Positions 8,122 to 16,503 of a stretch of 64,000 bases of DNA are shown piece after piece. The position numbers were made by a program, and so were the translations under genes. Source of the DNA: JAOZHU01 sp964632845 (lineage in GTDB: Archaea; Thermoproteota; Bathyarchaeia; Bathyarchaeales; Bathycorpusculaceae); the NCBI GenBank assembly GCA_964632845.1, contig CAZWDU010000009.1:1-64000 (forward strand), in the 5' to 3' direction. The notes below the pieces were generated by a model. That model did no database searches and was not told where the DNA came from. It saw only the letters and a list, made by a program, of their open reading frames with translations. How positions within the stretch are numbered: the stretch's first letter is position 1; every line of letters starts with the position of its first letter.

Positions 8122-9246
8122 TTGAAAACACCCGCTCTCTTCAAAAAAATTCCCTACGCACTCAAAATCGCCCTCCTCATCACGATAGCCGCAAAAATCC
8201 TCATATTCTCCTTAGGCTTCGCAGCAGCATACGCAAATGATGGCCCTGCATCACCACTTTCAATCATAATGCAACAATTCAGCCAATGGGACAGCCCACA
8301 CTACCTTGACATCGCAAAAAACGGCTACGTCAACGAAGGCGAACAACGTTTCTTCATTGTCTTCTTCCCCCTTTACCCGCTGCTGACAAGATTAACCACG
8401 TTCAGCTTCAACTACATTAACTTGTCAGCGCTTCTCGTTTCCAACGTAAGCTCCGTTTTCGCCGCAGTATACCTGTTCAAACTGGCACAATTAGAGTTCA
8501 ACGATGACGTAGCAAAAAAAGCCGTGCTGTACCTCAGCATTTTCCCCACAGCCTATTTCCTATCAGCCATATATACAGAAGGACTCTTCTTCGCCCTAAT
8601 AATCGCCAGCATCTACTACGCAAGAACCGAAAAATGGCCTATAGCAGGCTTTCTGTCAATGCTTGCCGCGCTAACCAGACTCGCTGGTCTGTTGCTTCTG
8701 CCAACATTGATTATCGAATACATGCACCAGAAAGGCTGGAAACTCAAGCAAATAAACCCCAAAATCCTATGGACTACGTTGGCTTTAGCAGGCTTTTTGA
8801 TTTATCTCGGCATAAACTATCAAGTAACAGGCAATTGCTTCACATTCATGGAAATCGAACGAACCCACTGGTACCAATCAATCGACCCACTACAGGGTTT
8901 AACTAACGCTTGGAATTGGAGCTTCACCGCTACTTTCCCAGACAACCTCACCGTGGGTAGCGCACAAATCGCCTTCGCCGCTTTCGGCCTATTAGTAGTC
9001 ACCGTAAGCTTCCTGAAACACTTCCGCCTTTCCTACAACGTATATATGCTGTTAACTTGGATGCTCAGCGTGTCCACAGGTTGGTGGATAAGCGTTCCGC
9101 GTTACGTGATGGCCATGTTTCCAATGTTCATCCTGTTCGCGTCGCTGTCGAAAAGAAATTTCGTCACCATTGCAGCCACAATAGCCTCAACAATCCTACT
9201 GTGCCTTTTTACAGTGCTGTTCGCAACGGGCTTATGGGCATTCTGA
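8122..9246 (+). CDS. PIG-V/Man2-like GT-C mannosyltransferase, membrane protein
   Basis: 374 aa from TTG 8122. The frame is open back to 7993, but a promoter-like CCTATAAATTAATTC lies inside that extension (~8052-8066) and GGGGAA sits just before the TTG, so the shorter form is chosen. About ten transmembrane helices are seen. QWDSPHYLDIAKNGY near residue 50 is the acidic first-loop motif typical of PIG-V-like transferases, followed by FFPLYPLL. This family moves mannose from a polyprenyl-phosphate donor on the outer face of the membrane. It is the first gene of a glycosylation cluster (8.1-13.2 kb). Confidence 0.8.
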   Translation: MKTPALFKKIPYALKIALLITIAAKILIFSLGFAAAYANDGPASPLSIIMQQFSQWDSPHYLDIAKNGYVNEGEQRFFIVFFPLYPLLTRLTTFSFNYINLSALLVSNVSSVFAAVYLFKLAQLEFNDDVAKKAVLYLSIFPTAYFLSAIYTEGLFFALIIASIYYARTEKWPIAGFLSMLAALTRLAGLLLLPTLIIEYMHQKGWKLKQINPKILWTTLALAGFLIYLGINYQVTGNCFTFMEIERTHWYQSIDPLQGLTNAWNWSFTATFPDNLTVGSAQIAFAAFGLLVVTVSFLKHFRLSYNVYMLLTWMLSVSTGWWISVPRYVMAMFPMFILFASLSKRNFVTIAATIASTILLCLFTVLFATGLWAF

Positions 9247-9338
9247 AACTAACCGCTCACAAAGATATAGACAACCACAGTTTCCATTAACTTTTTATTT
9301 AAAATTACCCCCATTGAAGTCTTAACAGAGAGAAACCA

Positions 9339-10601
9339 ATGATGAAACTCCTTCCTTTTGAAAAACGCGAGACCATAATCTTATTCGTGCTGCTTCTGCT
9401 CTCAGTGCTACTCAGAGTGCTATTGTTTGCTGTGCCAGGAGCAGAAGGAGACTTATACTATTTTGGTCAATGGTTCAACGCTGCCGCAGACTCTGGACCA
9501 CGAAGTTTCTATAACACAAATTGGAGCGATTATGGCATACTTTTTTGTGATTATGTCCCTTTTAACGTCTACCTGTTTTGGATTTTCGGTTCATTAGCCA
9601 AGGCGCTTTCGCTTTTCGGAACACCTGCTCTTGTTTACCTTATCAAGTTGTTGCCAACTCTCTTCGACGCGGCAACCGCGTTTTTAATCTTCGCTTTTGT
9701 GCGAAAACGCTTTGATTTCAAAATGTCGTTGGTGACTGCCGCAGTTTACACGTTTAATCCAGCTGTCATCTTTGACTCAGCGGTGTGGGGTCAAGTTGAC
9801 GCCGTGTACGCGTTCTTCCTTTTGCTCTCGCTCATTCTGCTGCTTAAGTCAAAACCCAAGCTTTCAGCAGTGGCATTAACTATAGGCGTTTTAACTAAGC
9901 CACAAGCCATCGCTTTGGCACCACTGATACTTTTCTTAATCCTGAAGAAGTACGGTTGGCGACGTTTGCTTACGTCACTACTCACGATTATAGCCACGAT
10001 ATTCGTTGTGATACTGCCCTTCGAGTGGAGCAACCCCATAACTTTCCTTTGGGACATTTATTTTGGAGCTTACAGCGGTTACGGGGTTACATCAGCAAAC
10101 GCCTTTAACTTGTGGGCTTTAGGCGGACTTTGGCAACCTGATACGCAACTGTTTCTCGCGTTAGGTTGGGTAATGTTTGGAGTTGCGACAGCGTTTATTC
10201 TGTACGTGCTGCATAAGCGTCTTGACACGGCAGGAGAGTTGCTGATTCTATTTGCAGCGTTCATGCTTTTCTTCAGCTTCTTCATGCTTCCAACACGAAT
10301 GCATGAACGGTACCTCTTTCCAGCACTTAGCGTGTTGGCTCTGATGTTGCCCTTCTCCAAACAAATGAGACGATTCTATGGCATTCTAACGTGTACAATC
10401 CTTGCCAACGTCGCTTCAGTTCTGTACTTCCTTTATTACAACAGACAGAACATCCCATATGAAATAGTCTTGCCAGTAACAATAATTAACCTAACAGTAT
10501 TCTTACTCACGTTTAGTATGCTACACAGAGCTTTGCAGGGAAAACCTCTGGAGCAAGTTCACACCAGTCCAAGTTCAGATAAAAACCAGCGGGAAGGTTA
10601 A
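9339..10601 (+). CDS. GT-C family membrane glycosyltransferase
   Basis: 420 aa with ~10-11 transmembrane helices. The first loop has AEGDLYYFGQWF, giving the acidic residue that GT-C enzymes use for metal or donor binding. AVWGQVDAVYAF and TKPQAIALAPL are typical of polyprenyl-phosphate-sugar-dependent mannosyl/arabinosyl transferases (DUF2029/PIG-M-like). PTRMHERYLFPAL near residue 325 is a conserved loop. Acceptor and sugar cannot be told. It is followed after 2 bases by the PMT gene, so they are co-transcribed. Confidence 0.75.
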   Translation: MMKLLPFEKRETIILFVLLLLSVLLRVLLFAVPGAEGDLYYFGQWFNAAADSGPRSFYNTNWSDYGILFCDYVPFNVYLFWIFGSLAKALSLFGTPALVYLIKLLPTLFDAATAFLIFAFVRKRFDFKMSLVTAAVYTFNPAVIFDSAVWGQVDAVYAFFLLLSLILLLKSKPKLSAVALTIGVLTKPQAIALAPLILFLILKKYGWRRLLTSLLTIIATIFVVILPFEWSNPITFLWDIYFGAYSGYGVTSANAFNLWALGGLWQPDTQLFLALGWVMFGVATAFILYVLHKRLDTAGELLILFAAFMLFFSFFMLPTRMHERYLFPALSVLALMLPFSKQMRRFYGILTCTILANVASVLYFLYYNRQNIPYEIVLPVTIINLTVFLLTFSMLHRALQGKPLEQVHTSPSSDKNQREG

Positions 10602-10603
10602 AA

Positions 10604-12463
10604 ATGGAAATACACATCACCAAGACCGACGTGTTAACTATTACAGTGCTTTCACTGGTCTTTTTCTCAGTGGCAACATGGAACCTTGGCTTGGCACAAG
10701 CGCCTGTTACAAGTTGGCAAGGAACCGAAAAACAGTACTTCTATATTGACCTAGGTGAAGCGCAATCTGTCAAGACGGTTTACTTCTGGGTTAAAAGCGG
10801 CAACGCAACAGTTGGCGTATATGCGGGAGTTCTTGAGAACTGGAGTTACGTTGGGCAGTTCAAGCTTCAGTCGTTAAGCACGGATTACAATAATTGGCAA
10901 AGCGGAAGCTGCAACGTGAATACGCAGTATTTGCGGTTTGAAGTTCAACCTCTAGATTATGATATGCGTCCTAATTTCTGGTGGGTTGTGCCTAATCCTT
11001 CCGACAAGGAGCCACAACCATTCGTTGAAGTTGTAGAGATTGGCATACTGAGCCAGAGCAACCAGCAGATTCCAATTGTGGACATTGCAGGAGAAAACGG
11101 TTCTGGCACTGGTTTATCTGCGTTAGTTGATGAGCAGAGCTTAGTGCAGATTCCTCCGACGTACATGTCGCAAACGTATTTTGATGAAGTCTATTTTGCT
11201 CGAGCTGCAGCGAACTACTTGAACCATCAGGTGCCTCATGAAAGAACGCATCCTCCACTTGGAAAGTTGATTCAAAGTGTAGGAATAGCCTTTTTTGGTG
11301 ATGTTCCGTTTGGCTGGCGGATTATGGGTGTGGTATTTGCAACTTTAATGATTCCGTTAATGTACCTATTGGGGAAAAAGCTGTTCGGAACGTGGATTGG
11401 CGGGTTCTCCGCAGCGTTTTTGCTTTCGTTCGATTTTATGCATTTTACTATGGCGCGTATGGGGACGTCGGACACGTACGTCGTGTTTTTCTCGATGCTT
11501 TCGCAGTTCTTCTTCCTGATTTACTTCATGAATGTTGTTAAGGAAGGATGGAAAACGTCTGTGCTTCCGTTGTTTGTTGCGGTAGTTTTTTTTGCGTTGG
11601 GCTTTTCGACGAAGTGGGTTGTTCTTTATGGCGCAGTTGGCATGCTTGCGCTTCTTGCGGCAGTACGGCTTAGGGAAGTTTCAAAGCTTAAGGGTGGTTT
11701 AGGCGCAAAGTACTTGGCGTTTTTTGAGCATCCATTTTTGCTTATTCTCGGCTTTGCTGGGGTTGCAGTCGTGATTTACTTCCTAACGTATATTCCTGAC
11801 TTGCTCACGGGCAACTCGCTACTGGATATTGTCCAGTTGCAATCTGCCATGTTTAGTTTTCATTCAGGCTCAGGGTCTGTGCTGGCTCAGAGCTTGTGGG
11901 ATAATGCGTGGTGGAGTTGGCCTTTTGTTTTGAAGACGCTGTGGCTTGCGGTGTCGTATCTGCCAGACGGTACTGTATCCACTATAGTGCTTTTGGGCAA
12001 CCCTGCTGTGTGGTGGGTTGGCTTCACCTGCGTAATCCTGCTTTTAGAAAAAACTGTGCCCATAAAAGAGCTAATTTTCAAACTGCGGGAAAAGTTGACG
12101 AGGAACAAGCAGGTTTCTGAAACGGATTCAACTCTGACTGTAACCAATGAATCGCGTAGGTGGGAGTTAGCAGCCGTTTTCATTGTGGTTCTTTTCTTTT
12201 TCCAGTGGGTGCCATACGTGTTGATCTCGCGGATAACGTACATTTACCATTTTTACGTTAATGTTCCGATTTTGTGCTTGGCGTCTGCGTATTTTCTGAA
12301 CAGGATTTGGGGCAAGAAATATGGCAAGTTAGCAACAGTTGCGTATTTGGCGATAGTGGTTGCGGTGTTTGTTTTGTTCTACACGGTGACTTCGGGAATG
12401 CCCACGTCACTCGCTTGGATTGACAGTCTTAAGCTGTTTGGAAAGACTTGGTTACAGCCATGA
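10604..12463 (+). CDS. PMT-family protein O-mannosyltransferase with extracytoplasmic insert
   Basis: 619 aa. After a first membrane helix (~10-30) comes a ~150-residue soluble beta-rich region (residues ~35-180, e.g. KQYFYIDLGEAQSVKTVYFW, discoidin-like in style). The PMT signature follows: YFDEVYFARAA (catalytic Asp-Glu of the first loop) and ERTHPPLGKLI. About nine more helices complete it. PMT enzymes transfer mannose from dolichyl-phosphate-mannose to Ser/Thr of secreted proteins. In classical PMTs the DE motif follows helix 1 directly; here the inserted domain precedes it and may bind glycans or acceptor proteins. It overlaps the next gene by 4 bases (ATGA). Confidence 0.85.
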   Translation: MEIHITKTDVLTITVLSLVFFSVATWNLGLAQAPVTSWQGTEKQYFYIDLGEAQSVKTVYFWVKSGNATVGVYAGVLENWSYVGQFKLQSLSTDYNNWQSGSCNVNTQYLRFEVQPLDYDMRPNFWWVVPNPSDKEPQPFVEVVEIGILSQSNQQIPIVDIAGENGSGTGLSALVDEQSLVQIPPTYMSQTYFDEVYFARAAANYLNHQVPHERTHPPLGKLIQSVGIAFFGDVPFGWRIMGVVFATLMIPLMYLLGKKLFGTWIGGFSAAFLLSFDFMHFTMARMGTSDTYVVFFSMLSQFFFLIYFMNVVKEGWKTSVLPLFVAVVFFALGFSTKWVVLYGAVGMLALLAAVRLREVSKLKGGLGAKYLAFFEHPFLLILGFAGVAVVIYFLTYIPDLLTGNSLLDIVQLQSAMFSFHSGSGSVLAQSLWDNAWWSWPFVLKTLWLAVSYLPDGTVSTIVLLGNPAVWWVGFTCVILLLEKTVPIKELIFKLREKLTRNKQVSETDSTLTVTNESRRWELAAVFIVVLFFFQWVPYVLISRITYIYHFYVNVPILCLASAYFLNRIWGKKYGKLATVAYLAIVVAVFVLFYTVTSGMPTSLAWIDSLKLFGKTWLQP

Positions 12464-13197
12464 CGGAGAAACAAAAAAATCAAATGTCTGTTGAGGTTTC
12501 GGTGGTTTTTCCCGCCTACAACGAAGTTAACTGCTTAGCGCGTGCAGTGGAAAAAACCACGCAAGCCCTCAGCGAGTTCACAGGTTCTTTTGAGGTGATA
12601 ATTGCTGAAGACGGCAGCACTGATGGGACTGAGCGAGTTGCTGCTGCGCTTTCTGAGCAGTATACGTTTGTGAAGCATTTGCATAGTGTGAAACGTCTTG
12701 GAAGGGGAACAGCCCTGAAAAAAGCATTCGGAGAGAGCAATGGCAGAATTCTAGTTTATATGGATGTGGATTTAGCCACGAACATTGAGCAGTTGAAAGA
12801 GCTTGTTAACGCTGTTGAGGCTGAAGGCTTTGACTTTGCTACGGGTTCCCGGTTGCTTTCTGAAAGCAAGGTGAAAAGAAGTCGTACTAGACAGATTACT
12901 TCAAAATCCTACAATTTTCTGGTTCGCGCAATGTTAGGCTCTAAACTTAAGGATCACCAGTGCGGGTTCAAAGCGTTCAAACGTGAAGCTTTAATGCAGT
13001 TGCTGGACGAAGTAACTGCACGTCACTGGTTCTGGGACACTGAACTTCTTGTCAGAGCAGCGCGTAAAGGCTATTCGATTAAGGAGATTCCAGTGAATTG
13101 GCAGGGGCAACGTGAAACAAAAGTGAGGCTTTTCAAGGATTCCCTAAGCATGGGAGGGCAAGTGGTAAAGCTGTGGTGGCGACTGAAAAGACAGTAG
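12460..13197 (+). CDS. Dolichyl-phosphate sugar synthase-like GT2 glycosyltransferase
   Basis: 245 aa from ATG 12460, which overlaps the TGA of the PMT gene. The GT-A fold motifs are VSVVFPAYNEVNC, IIAEDGSTDGT, YMDVDLATN (DxD metal site) and DHQCGFKAFKREA. This is the Alg5/DPM1 group, which loads glucose or mannose onto dolichyl phosphate in the cytoplasm. It would supply the lipid-linked donor for the three GT-C enzymes just upstream. There is no C-terminal membrane segment, so it is probably peripheral. Confidence 0.85.
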   Translation: MTEKQKNQMSVEVSVVFPAYNEVNCLARAVEKTTQALSEFTGSFEVIIAEDGSTDGTERVAAALSEQYTFVKHLHSVKRLGRGTALKKAFGESNGRILVYMDVDLATNIEQLKELVNAVEAEGFDFATGSRLLSESKVKRSRTRQITSKSYNFLVRAMLGSKLKDHQCGFKAFKREALMQLLDEVTARHWFWDTELLVRAARKGYSIKEIPVNWQGQRETKVRLFKDSLSMGGQVVKLWWRLKRQ

Positions 13198-13245
13198 CTT
13201 AGGTGCAGTTCACGTTTGTGCTGGTTTGCTGCTTTGGTTTTGTGG

Positions 13246-13752
13246 CTAAATTTTTTTCTTGACGAAAAGTACTATGGCTCTAACTATCATTGATGTACCT
13301 GCGGCGATTATTATTGCAGCCCAGAAGGCAAACCATGTGGTTACTGTTGTGGAACTGGTGAGGAATGTGGTTACTAGGTAACTTGCTCCGAACCAGTAAA
13401 CGAGGTTTCCAGCTGTTTCTGCTGTTTTGCTGATGGGCGAGTGGAATATGAGCCTTAATGATAGCAGTATGATTTGTAGGATGGCTATGCCGATGCAAAA
13501 TTGGAATACAGCGTTATATAGTACAGCGTGTGCTGCTGGGTCGGCTGGTACTGGCAGGGAAATTGTTGTGCCTGGAACTGGTGAACCTGTTAAGGAGCTG
13601 AAGAAATCTACTATTTTGTCCCAGAGAGAAGTTGGCAGAGTGGTGACGTAAATTGTTCCGATAAGGATTAAAACGGTGCCTACGGAAATCGCGCTGATTA
13701 TGTTTTCTCCAAATGTGTGTGGACGTTTGTGCATTCGTTGTTGTGTATTCAA
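13246..13752 (-). CDS. Four-helix membrane protein, unknown function
   Basis: 168 aa, starting at TTG 13752 with GAGGAG ~10 bases before it; an ATG six codons in is an alternative. Four transmembrane helices are at ~20-40, 80-102, 115-135 and 140-162. The loop between helices 1 and 2 (~45-75) is polar and Pro-rich. I see no recognisable motif. It is divergent from the zinc-ribbon gene at 13872 and convergent with the glycosylation operon. Confidence 0.6.
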   Translation of the reverse strand: MNTQQRMHKRPHTFGENIISAISVGTVLILIGTIYVTTLPTSLWDKIVDFFSSLTGSPVPGTTISLPVPADPAAHAVLYNAVFQFCIGIAILQIILLSLRLIFHSPISKTAETAGNLVYWFGASYLVTTFLTSSTTVTTWFAFWAAIIIAAGTSMIVRAIVLFVKKKI

Positions 13753-13871
13753 TTCTTTTTTCTCCTCTCACAGACTTATTTTGTAGTGTAGTGGATATAA
13801 CTTTTTGCAAGCTAAGGTGAATGTTTTTAAATACTTACGTTCAATAACAGATTGGGGGTAAGGTGAGGTTA

Positions 13872-14261
13872 ATGGTGTACTGTCCGAAATGCGGCACTGA
13901 AGTTGAAGAGAATATGATTTTCTGTCCGCGATGTGGGGCTGCATTGAAAGCGGAAGCGCCTGTTCGTGCTGTGCGGAGAGATGAAAAAGCTGAGAAAAGC
14001 GAGAAAGGCGAAAAACAGGAGAAGCAGGGGTCAGAAAAAGCTGAGAAACATGAAAAAGGCGAGTTTACTTTCGTCAGCTGGTTAATCGGCGGTTTAATTT
14101 TGATTTTCTTTGGTGCTTTGGCGTTTCTTAATATCCAGTATCAGTTTATCAACACGGCAATGGGCTGGGCTTTGTTTCTGCTGGTAATCGGCGTGATAAT
14201 CATAGTTGCTGCCCTGTACTTTGTGCTTGTTGCAAGAAAGCGCAGTCCCAGTCCAGTTTAG
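13872..14261 (+). CDS. Zinc-ribbon membrane protein
   Basis: 129 aa from ATG 13872; a GTG at 13863 is an alternative, but the purine-rich GGGGGTAAGGTGAGG fits the ATG. An N-terminal zinc ribbon (YCPKCGTEV, FCPRCGAAL) is followed by a Lys/Glu-rich charged stretch (~40-68) and two membrane helices (~75-95 and 100-122). Such zinc-ribbon membrane proteins are common in archaea and have no assigned role. The 3' end overlaps the convergent GH3-like gene by 4 bases. Confidence 0.7.
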   Translation: MVYCPKCGTEVEENMIFCPRCGAALKAEAPVRAVRRDEKAEKSEKGEKQEKQGSEKAEKHEKGEFTFVSWLIGGLILIFFGALAFLNIQYQFINTAMGWALFLLVIGVIIIVAALYFVLVARKRSPSPV

Positions 14262-15397
14262 AGTAGCCATCCTAGAAACAGCCTATGCAGTCTGTGCTCC
14301 AGAAGCGTTGAAGCCTTGCGTCTGCCGAAAATGCGGAAGTAGTTTTTTCCAGCGGCTTCTATCATGTCGCCGATGTCGTAGCGGGGAAACATGCATGAGG
14401 AAATTACGAGTTTGCCCCATTCGCCACGTTTAAGTTCATGCAGCATTTTCACACCTTTGCCAGTTACAACTTCAAAAAAGTAGCTGTCGTAGTTAGGCGT
14501 AACGTAAGGCAAATCATCCAGTTGCTGGGCGAAAACACCTTCTGTTGCTGTGTACATTTCCACAACTGGCGCGGGTCCAAAATATTTCTGGAGAATAGGC
14601 TTGTATTTGAATTGGATTTTACGTACGCTAGTGCAAAATAATGCTTGAGGTTTCCAGAGGTTTCTGGGTTTTTTTCCGTGTTTTTTCTGCATGTATCGTG
14701 CGAAGGATAGAATTACAGGTGTTACACCCATTGTGGCTGTAACATTCTTATCTTTAGCTTGCTGGTAGACCAGTTCGAATCGTTTTTCCCAGTCTGCTTT
14801 GGCGATTCCTGAGCCTAACTCGTCTATTTCTTCTTGTCGCGGTAGCAGGCTGACTTGGTTGAACATGGGGTTGAGTCTGGCGTAGGTTCCTGAACTGTAG
14901 CCGTAGGTGACTTCGCGTCCATTACGGGTCATTGTGTGAACAGTTGAGGGGAAATTCAGGTTCAGGATGTTGCCTGTGAAGGTTTCGAAGTTTTTGGTTC
15001 TCAACGCGTAATTTATTAGAGCTCTTGCACCGCAAGTGAAAATTTGTTTCAGATGTGTTTGCGTGGCTGGCAAAACTTTTGCGGTGCCTGTTGAACCTCT
15101 AGTCATTACCCAGCATTCGGGCAGTTCAGGCAAAATAGCCCTATAGTTGCCTTCTTCAACTTGTGCTAAGTACGGCAAAAGCCCTTTGTAATTTATTATC
15201 GGGAAGTTTCGTTGATATTCAGTTATTCCCGTGGTTTGCAGTGCATTGTGCCTGTTGCCGTAGTCGGTGGTTCCGTACTTTTTGATTAAATCGCGTAATG
15301 TTTGTTCTTGCGCTTTTTGCGGGTTCTCCAGAGAATTGTACCATGGACCAATTATGGGTTGCAAGATGCTGTTGACTGCGTCGTTTTCGGGCAACAT
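14258..15397 (-). CDS. GH3-like acyl-adenylate-forming enzyme, lacking C-terminal subdomain
   Basis: 379 aa. It belongs to the GH3/auxin-responsive adenylating group. Seen: VMTRGSTGTAKVLPATQTHL (P-loop-like ATP motif, ~95-115), VTATMGVTPVILS, VEMYTATEGVFAQQ (second ATP motif) and YDIGDMIEA ... RIFGRRKAS (the hinge motif). The protein ends right after the hinge, so the ~100-residue mobile C-terminal subdomain usual in this superfamily is missing. It may be a natural short form or a truncated one. A TATA-like ATATAAAAC (15430-15440, minus strand) lies ~35 bases before the ATG. Substrate unknown. Confidence 0.7.
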   Translation of the reverse strand: MLPENDAVNSILQPIIGPWYNSLENPQKAQEQTLRDLIKKYGTTDYGNRHNALQTTGITEYQRNFPIINYKGLLPYLAQVEEGNYRAILPELPECWVMTRGSTGTAKVLPATQTHLKQIFTCGARALINYALRTKNFETFTGNILNLNFPSTVHTMTRNGREVTYGYSSGTYARLNPMFNQVSLLPRQEEIDELGSGIAKADWEKRFELVYQQAKDKNVTATMGVTPVILSFARYMQKKHGKKPRNLWKPQALFCTSVRKIQFKYKPILQKYFGPAPVVEMYTATEGVFAQQLDDLPYVTPNYDSYFFEVVTGKGVKMLHELKRGEWGKLVISSCMFPRYDIGDMIEAAGKNYFRIFGRRKASTLLEHRLHRLFLGWLL

Positions 15398-15551
15398 TTG
15401 AGTTCACTTGAAAGTTGTTTTGTTTTTGTTTTATATGTTTGCTATAAACTGAGACGCTTGAACTTTGCTGTGTAGTTAGCCCTATGGAAAATTATGTTGT
15501 TACTGTTTTTTCCGTTTTGAATGTAATGTGGAACTATCGTGTGGTGTAGTC

Positions 15552-15570
15552 TATAGCCCCTCTTTATATA
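15552..15570 (-). promoter_or_regulatory. 19-bp TATA-containing element (exact copy 1)
   Basis: Minus strand TATATAAAGAGGGGCTATA, identical at 53920-53938 and 57803-57821. It lies 155 bases upstream of the GH3-like ATG, which has its own closer TATA. The following bases (CCACACGATAGTTCCA) also resemble those after the 53920 copy (CCACGCGCTAGTGTTCCA). Confidence 0.5.
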
Positions 15571-15581
15571 CTCTCGATAGG

Positions 15582-15640
15582 GGTTCTGGTGAGTTATCGG
15601 GTTATTCGTCAAATTTTTCTAGGTGGTGCGTTGCGGGTGA
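15582..15640 (+). repeat. 59-bp inverted repeat, left copy
   Basis: Begins GGTTCTGGTGAGTTATCGGG and ends TGGTGCGTTGCGGGTGA. Its reverse complement matches 18894-18952 base for base. The next base differs on both sides, so the repeat is exactly 59 bp. It bounds the segment with the transposase, Doc/Fic, AbrB-like and Ntn-hydrolase genes. Confidence 0.9.
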
Positions 15641-15675
15641 CGAACTTGTTTTTGGTTTTTACTGCGTGCATTAAA

Positions 15676-16194
15676 TCAATCAGGATATGCTACAATAGCC
15701 GACATAAGTAAAATCAACTGTTTTGAAACAGCTTGATGGGGAATTGATTGACGTTGATATTGGTTGAAAATAGATTTTAGCATTAAAGAATTTACAGTAT
15801 AGCCAAAAGTTCTTCTGGAATGTTTTTTTATCCACTCTGCAATTTCGTCTATTTCTACGACCTTTAAATCCGCAATTGCTTTTGTGAAAGCAACCCCTTC
15901 ATCGGCTTTTACCCTTACTTGATAACCATTTAACCTTAGAAATACTCTTGTAGTTTCAAAGGCAGTTCGCTTATTGGCATCCACAAAAGGGTGAAAAGTT
16001 ATAAAAGAATATAGTATTGCTGCAGCTTTCAAATACAGTTTAGGAAAGGGCTTAAACTCAAAAACATATGTCATAGCTCTTTCCAAGCATCCTTCAACCA
16101 TTCCCTCGCACATGTAACCAGAAACTCCATACTGTCGTATAAAGAAGTCATGAATTTCTTTTATAGTTAAAACCGAAGGGGCGAGAATAACCAT
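15676..16194 (-). CDS. Doc/Fic-family protein
   Basis: 172 aa from ATG 16194 (a TTG two codons upstream is an alternative). The catalytic loop HPFVDANKRTAF (about residues 72-83) carries the His, Asp, Asn, Lys and Arg expected; DANK rather than DGN is the Doc-like form. Doc enzymes phosphorylate EF-Tu-type targets and act as toxins; other Fic proteins transfer AMP. I see no clear inhibitory (S/T)xxxE(G/N) motif within the protein, so control would need a partner. A 20-bp palindrome covers the start codon, and a 51-aa ORF lies directly upstream. Confidence 0.8.
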   Translation of the reverse strand: MVILAPSVLTIKEIHDFFIRQYGVSGYMCEGMVEGCLERAMTYVFEFKPFPKLYLKAAAILYSFITFHPFVDANKRTAFETTRVFLRLNGYQVRVKADEGVAFTKAIADLKVVEIDEIAEWIKKHSRRTFGYTVNSLMLKSIFNQYQRQSIPHQAVSKQLILLMSAIVAYPD

Positions 16195-16210
16195 AGACAA
16201 ATGTCTATGG
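16191..16210. promoter_or_regulatory. Perfect 20-bp palindrome over the doc/fic start codon
   Basis: CCATAGACAAATGTCTATGG has two perfect 9-base arms with a 2-base centre. Overlap with the start codon (ATG at 16194, minus strand) suggests an operator for autoregulation or a hairpin hiding the start; both are inference. A further half-site GTATAGAC follows at 16211-16218. Confidence 0.55.
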
Positions 16211-16226
16211 GTATAGACTTAAAAAA

Positions 16227-16382
16227 CTACTGCATAGCGAGTTTCTCAAATAACTCTTTGTTTTTGCTAATGTCATTTTGGAGGAGTAAACGCAAAAGTT
16301 TCTTCTGGCAAAACAGAAGTGCAGAGCTAATGCTAAGGGGTAATTTAAGAGCCATTTTCAACCACCATCTTGATTTTACCAT
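16227..16382 (-). CDS. Candidate 51-aa antitoxin upstream of doc/fic
   Basis: A small ORF starting at ATG 16382, 11 bases after a TAGGAGTGAT ribosome-binding-like sequence, and ending 32 bases before the doc/fic ATG. The product begins MVKSRWWLKMALKLPLSISS and continues as a basic, helix-prone C-terminus ending LFEKLAMQ. It matches no family I know. Size, position and order fit an antitoxin gene, but a first ATG nearer to the ribosome-binding site opens only a 14-codon frame, so this could also be a decayed gene. An overlapping plus-strand ORF is judged less likely. Confidence 0.35.
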   Translation of the reverse strand: MVKSRWWLKMALKLPLSISSALLFCQKKLLRLLLQNDISKNKELFEKLAMQ

Positions 16383-16503
16383 ATTGCATATCACTCCTAT
16401 TTATTCTTAACCTAAGAAGGGCGGGTTTTTTGAGATATGCTTTATGAATATAAACTATGAATAATAAAGATACATGGGGTATTTAGACCTTTTCTTAGAC
16501 TAA

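Noticed and set aside
16201..16410. 69-codon plus-strand reading frame opposite the region upstream of doc/fic
   Set aside because: No ribosome-binding site or protein-like pattern; the minus-strand 51-codon frame has a better start context and position.
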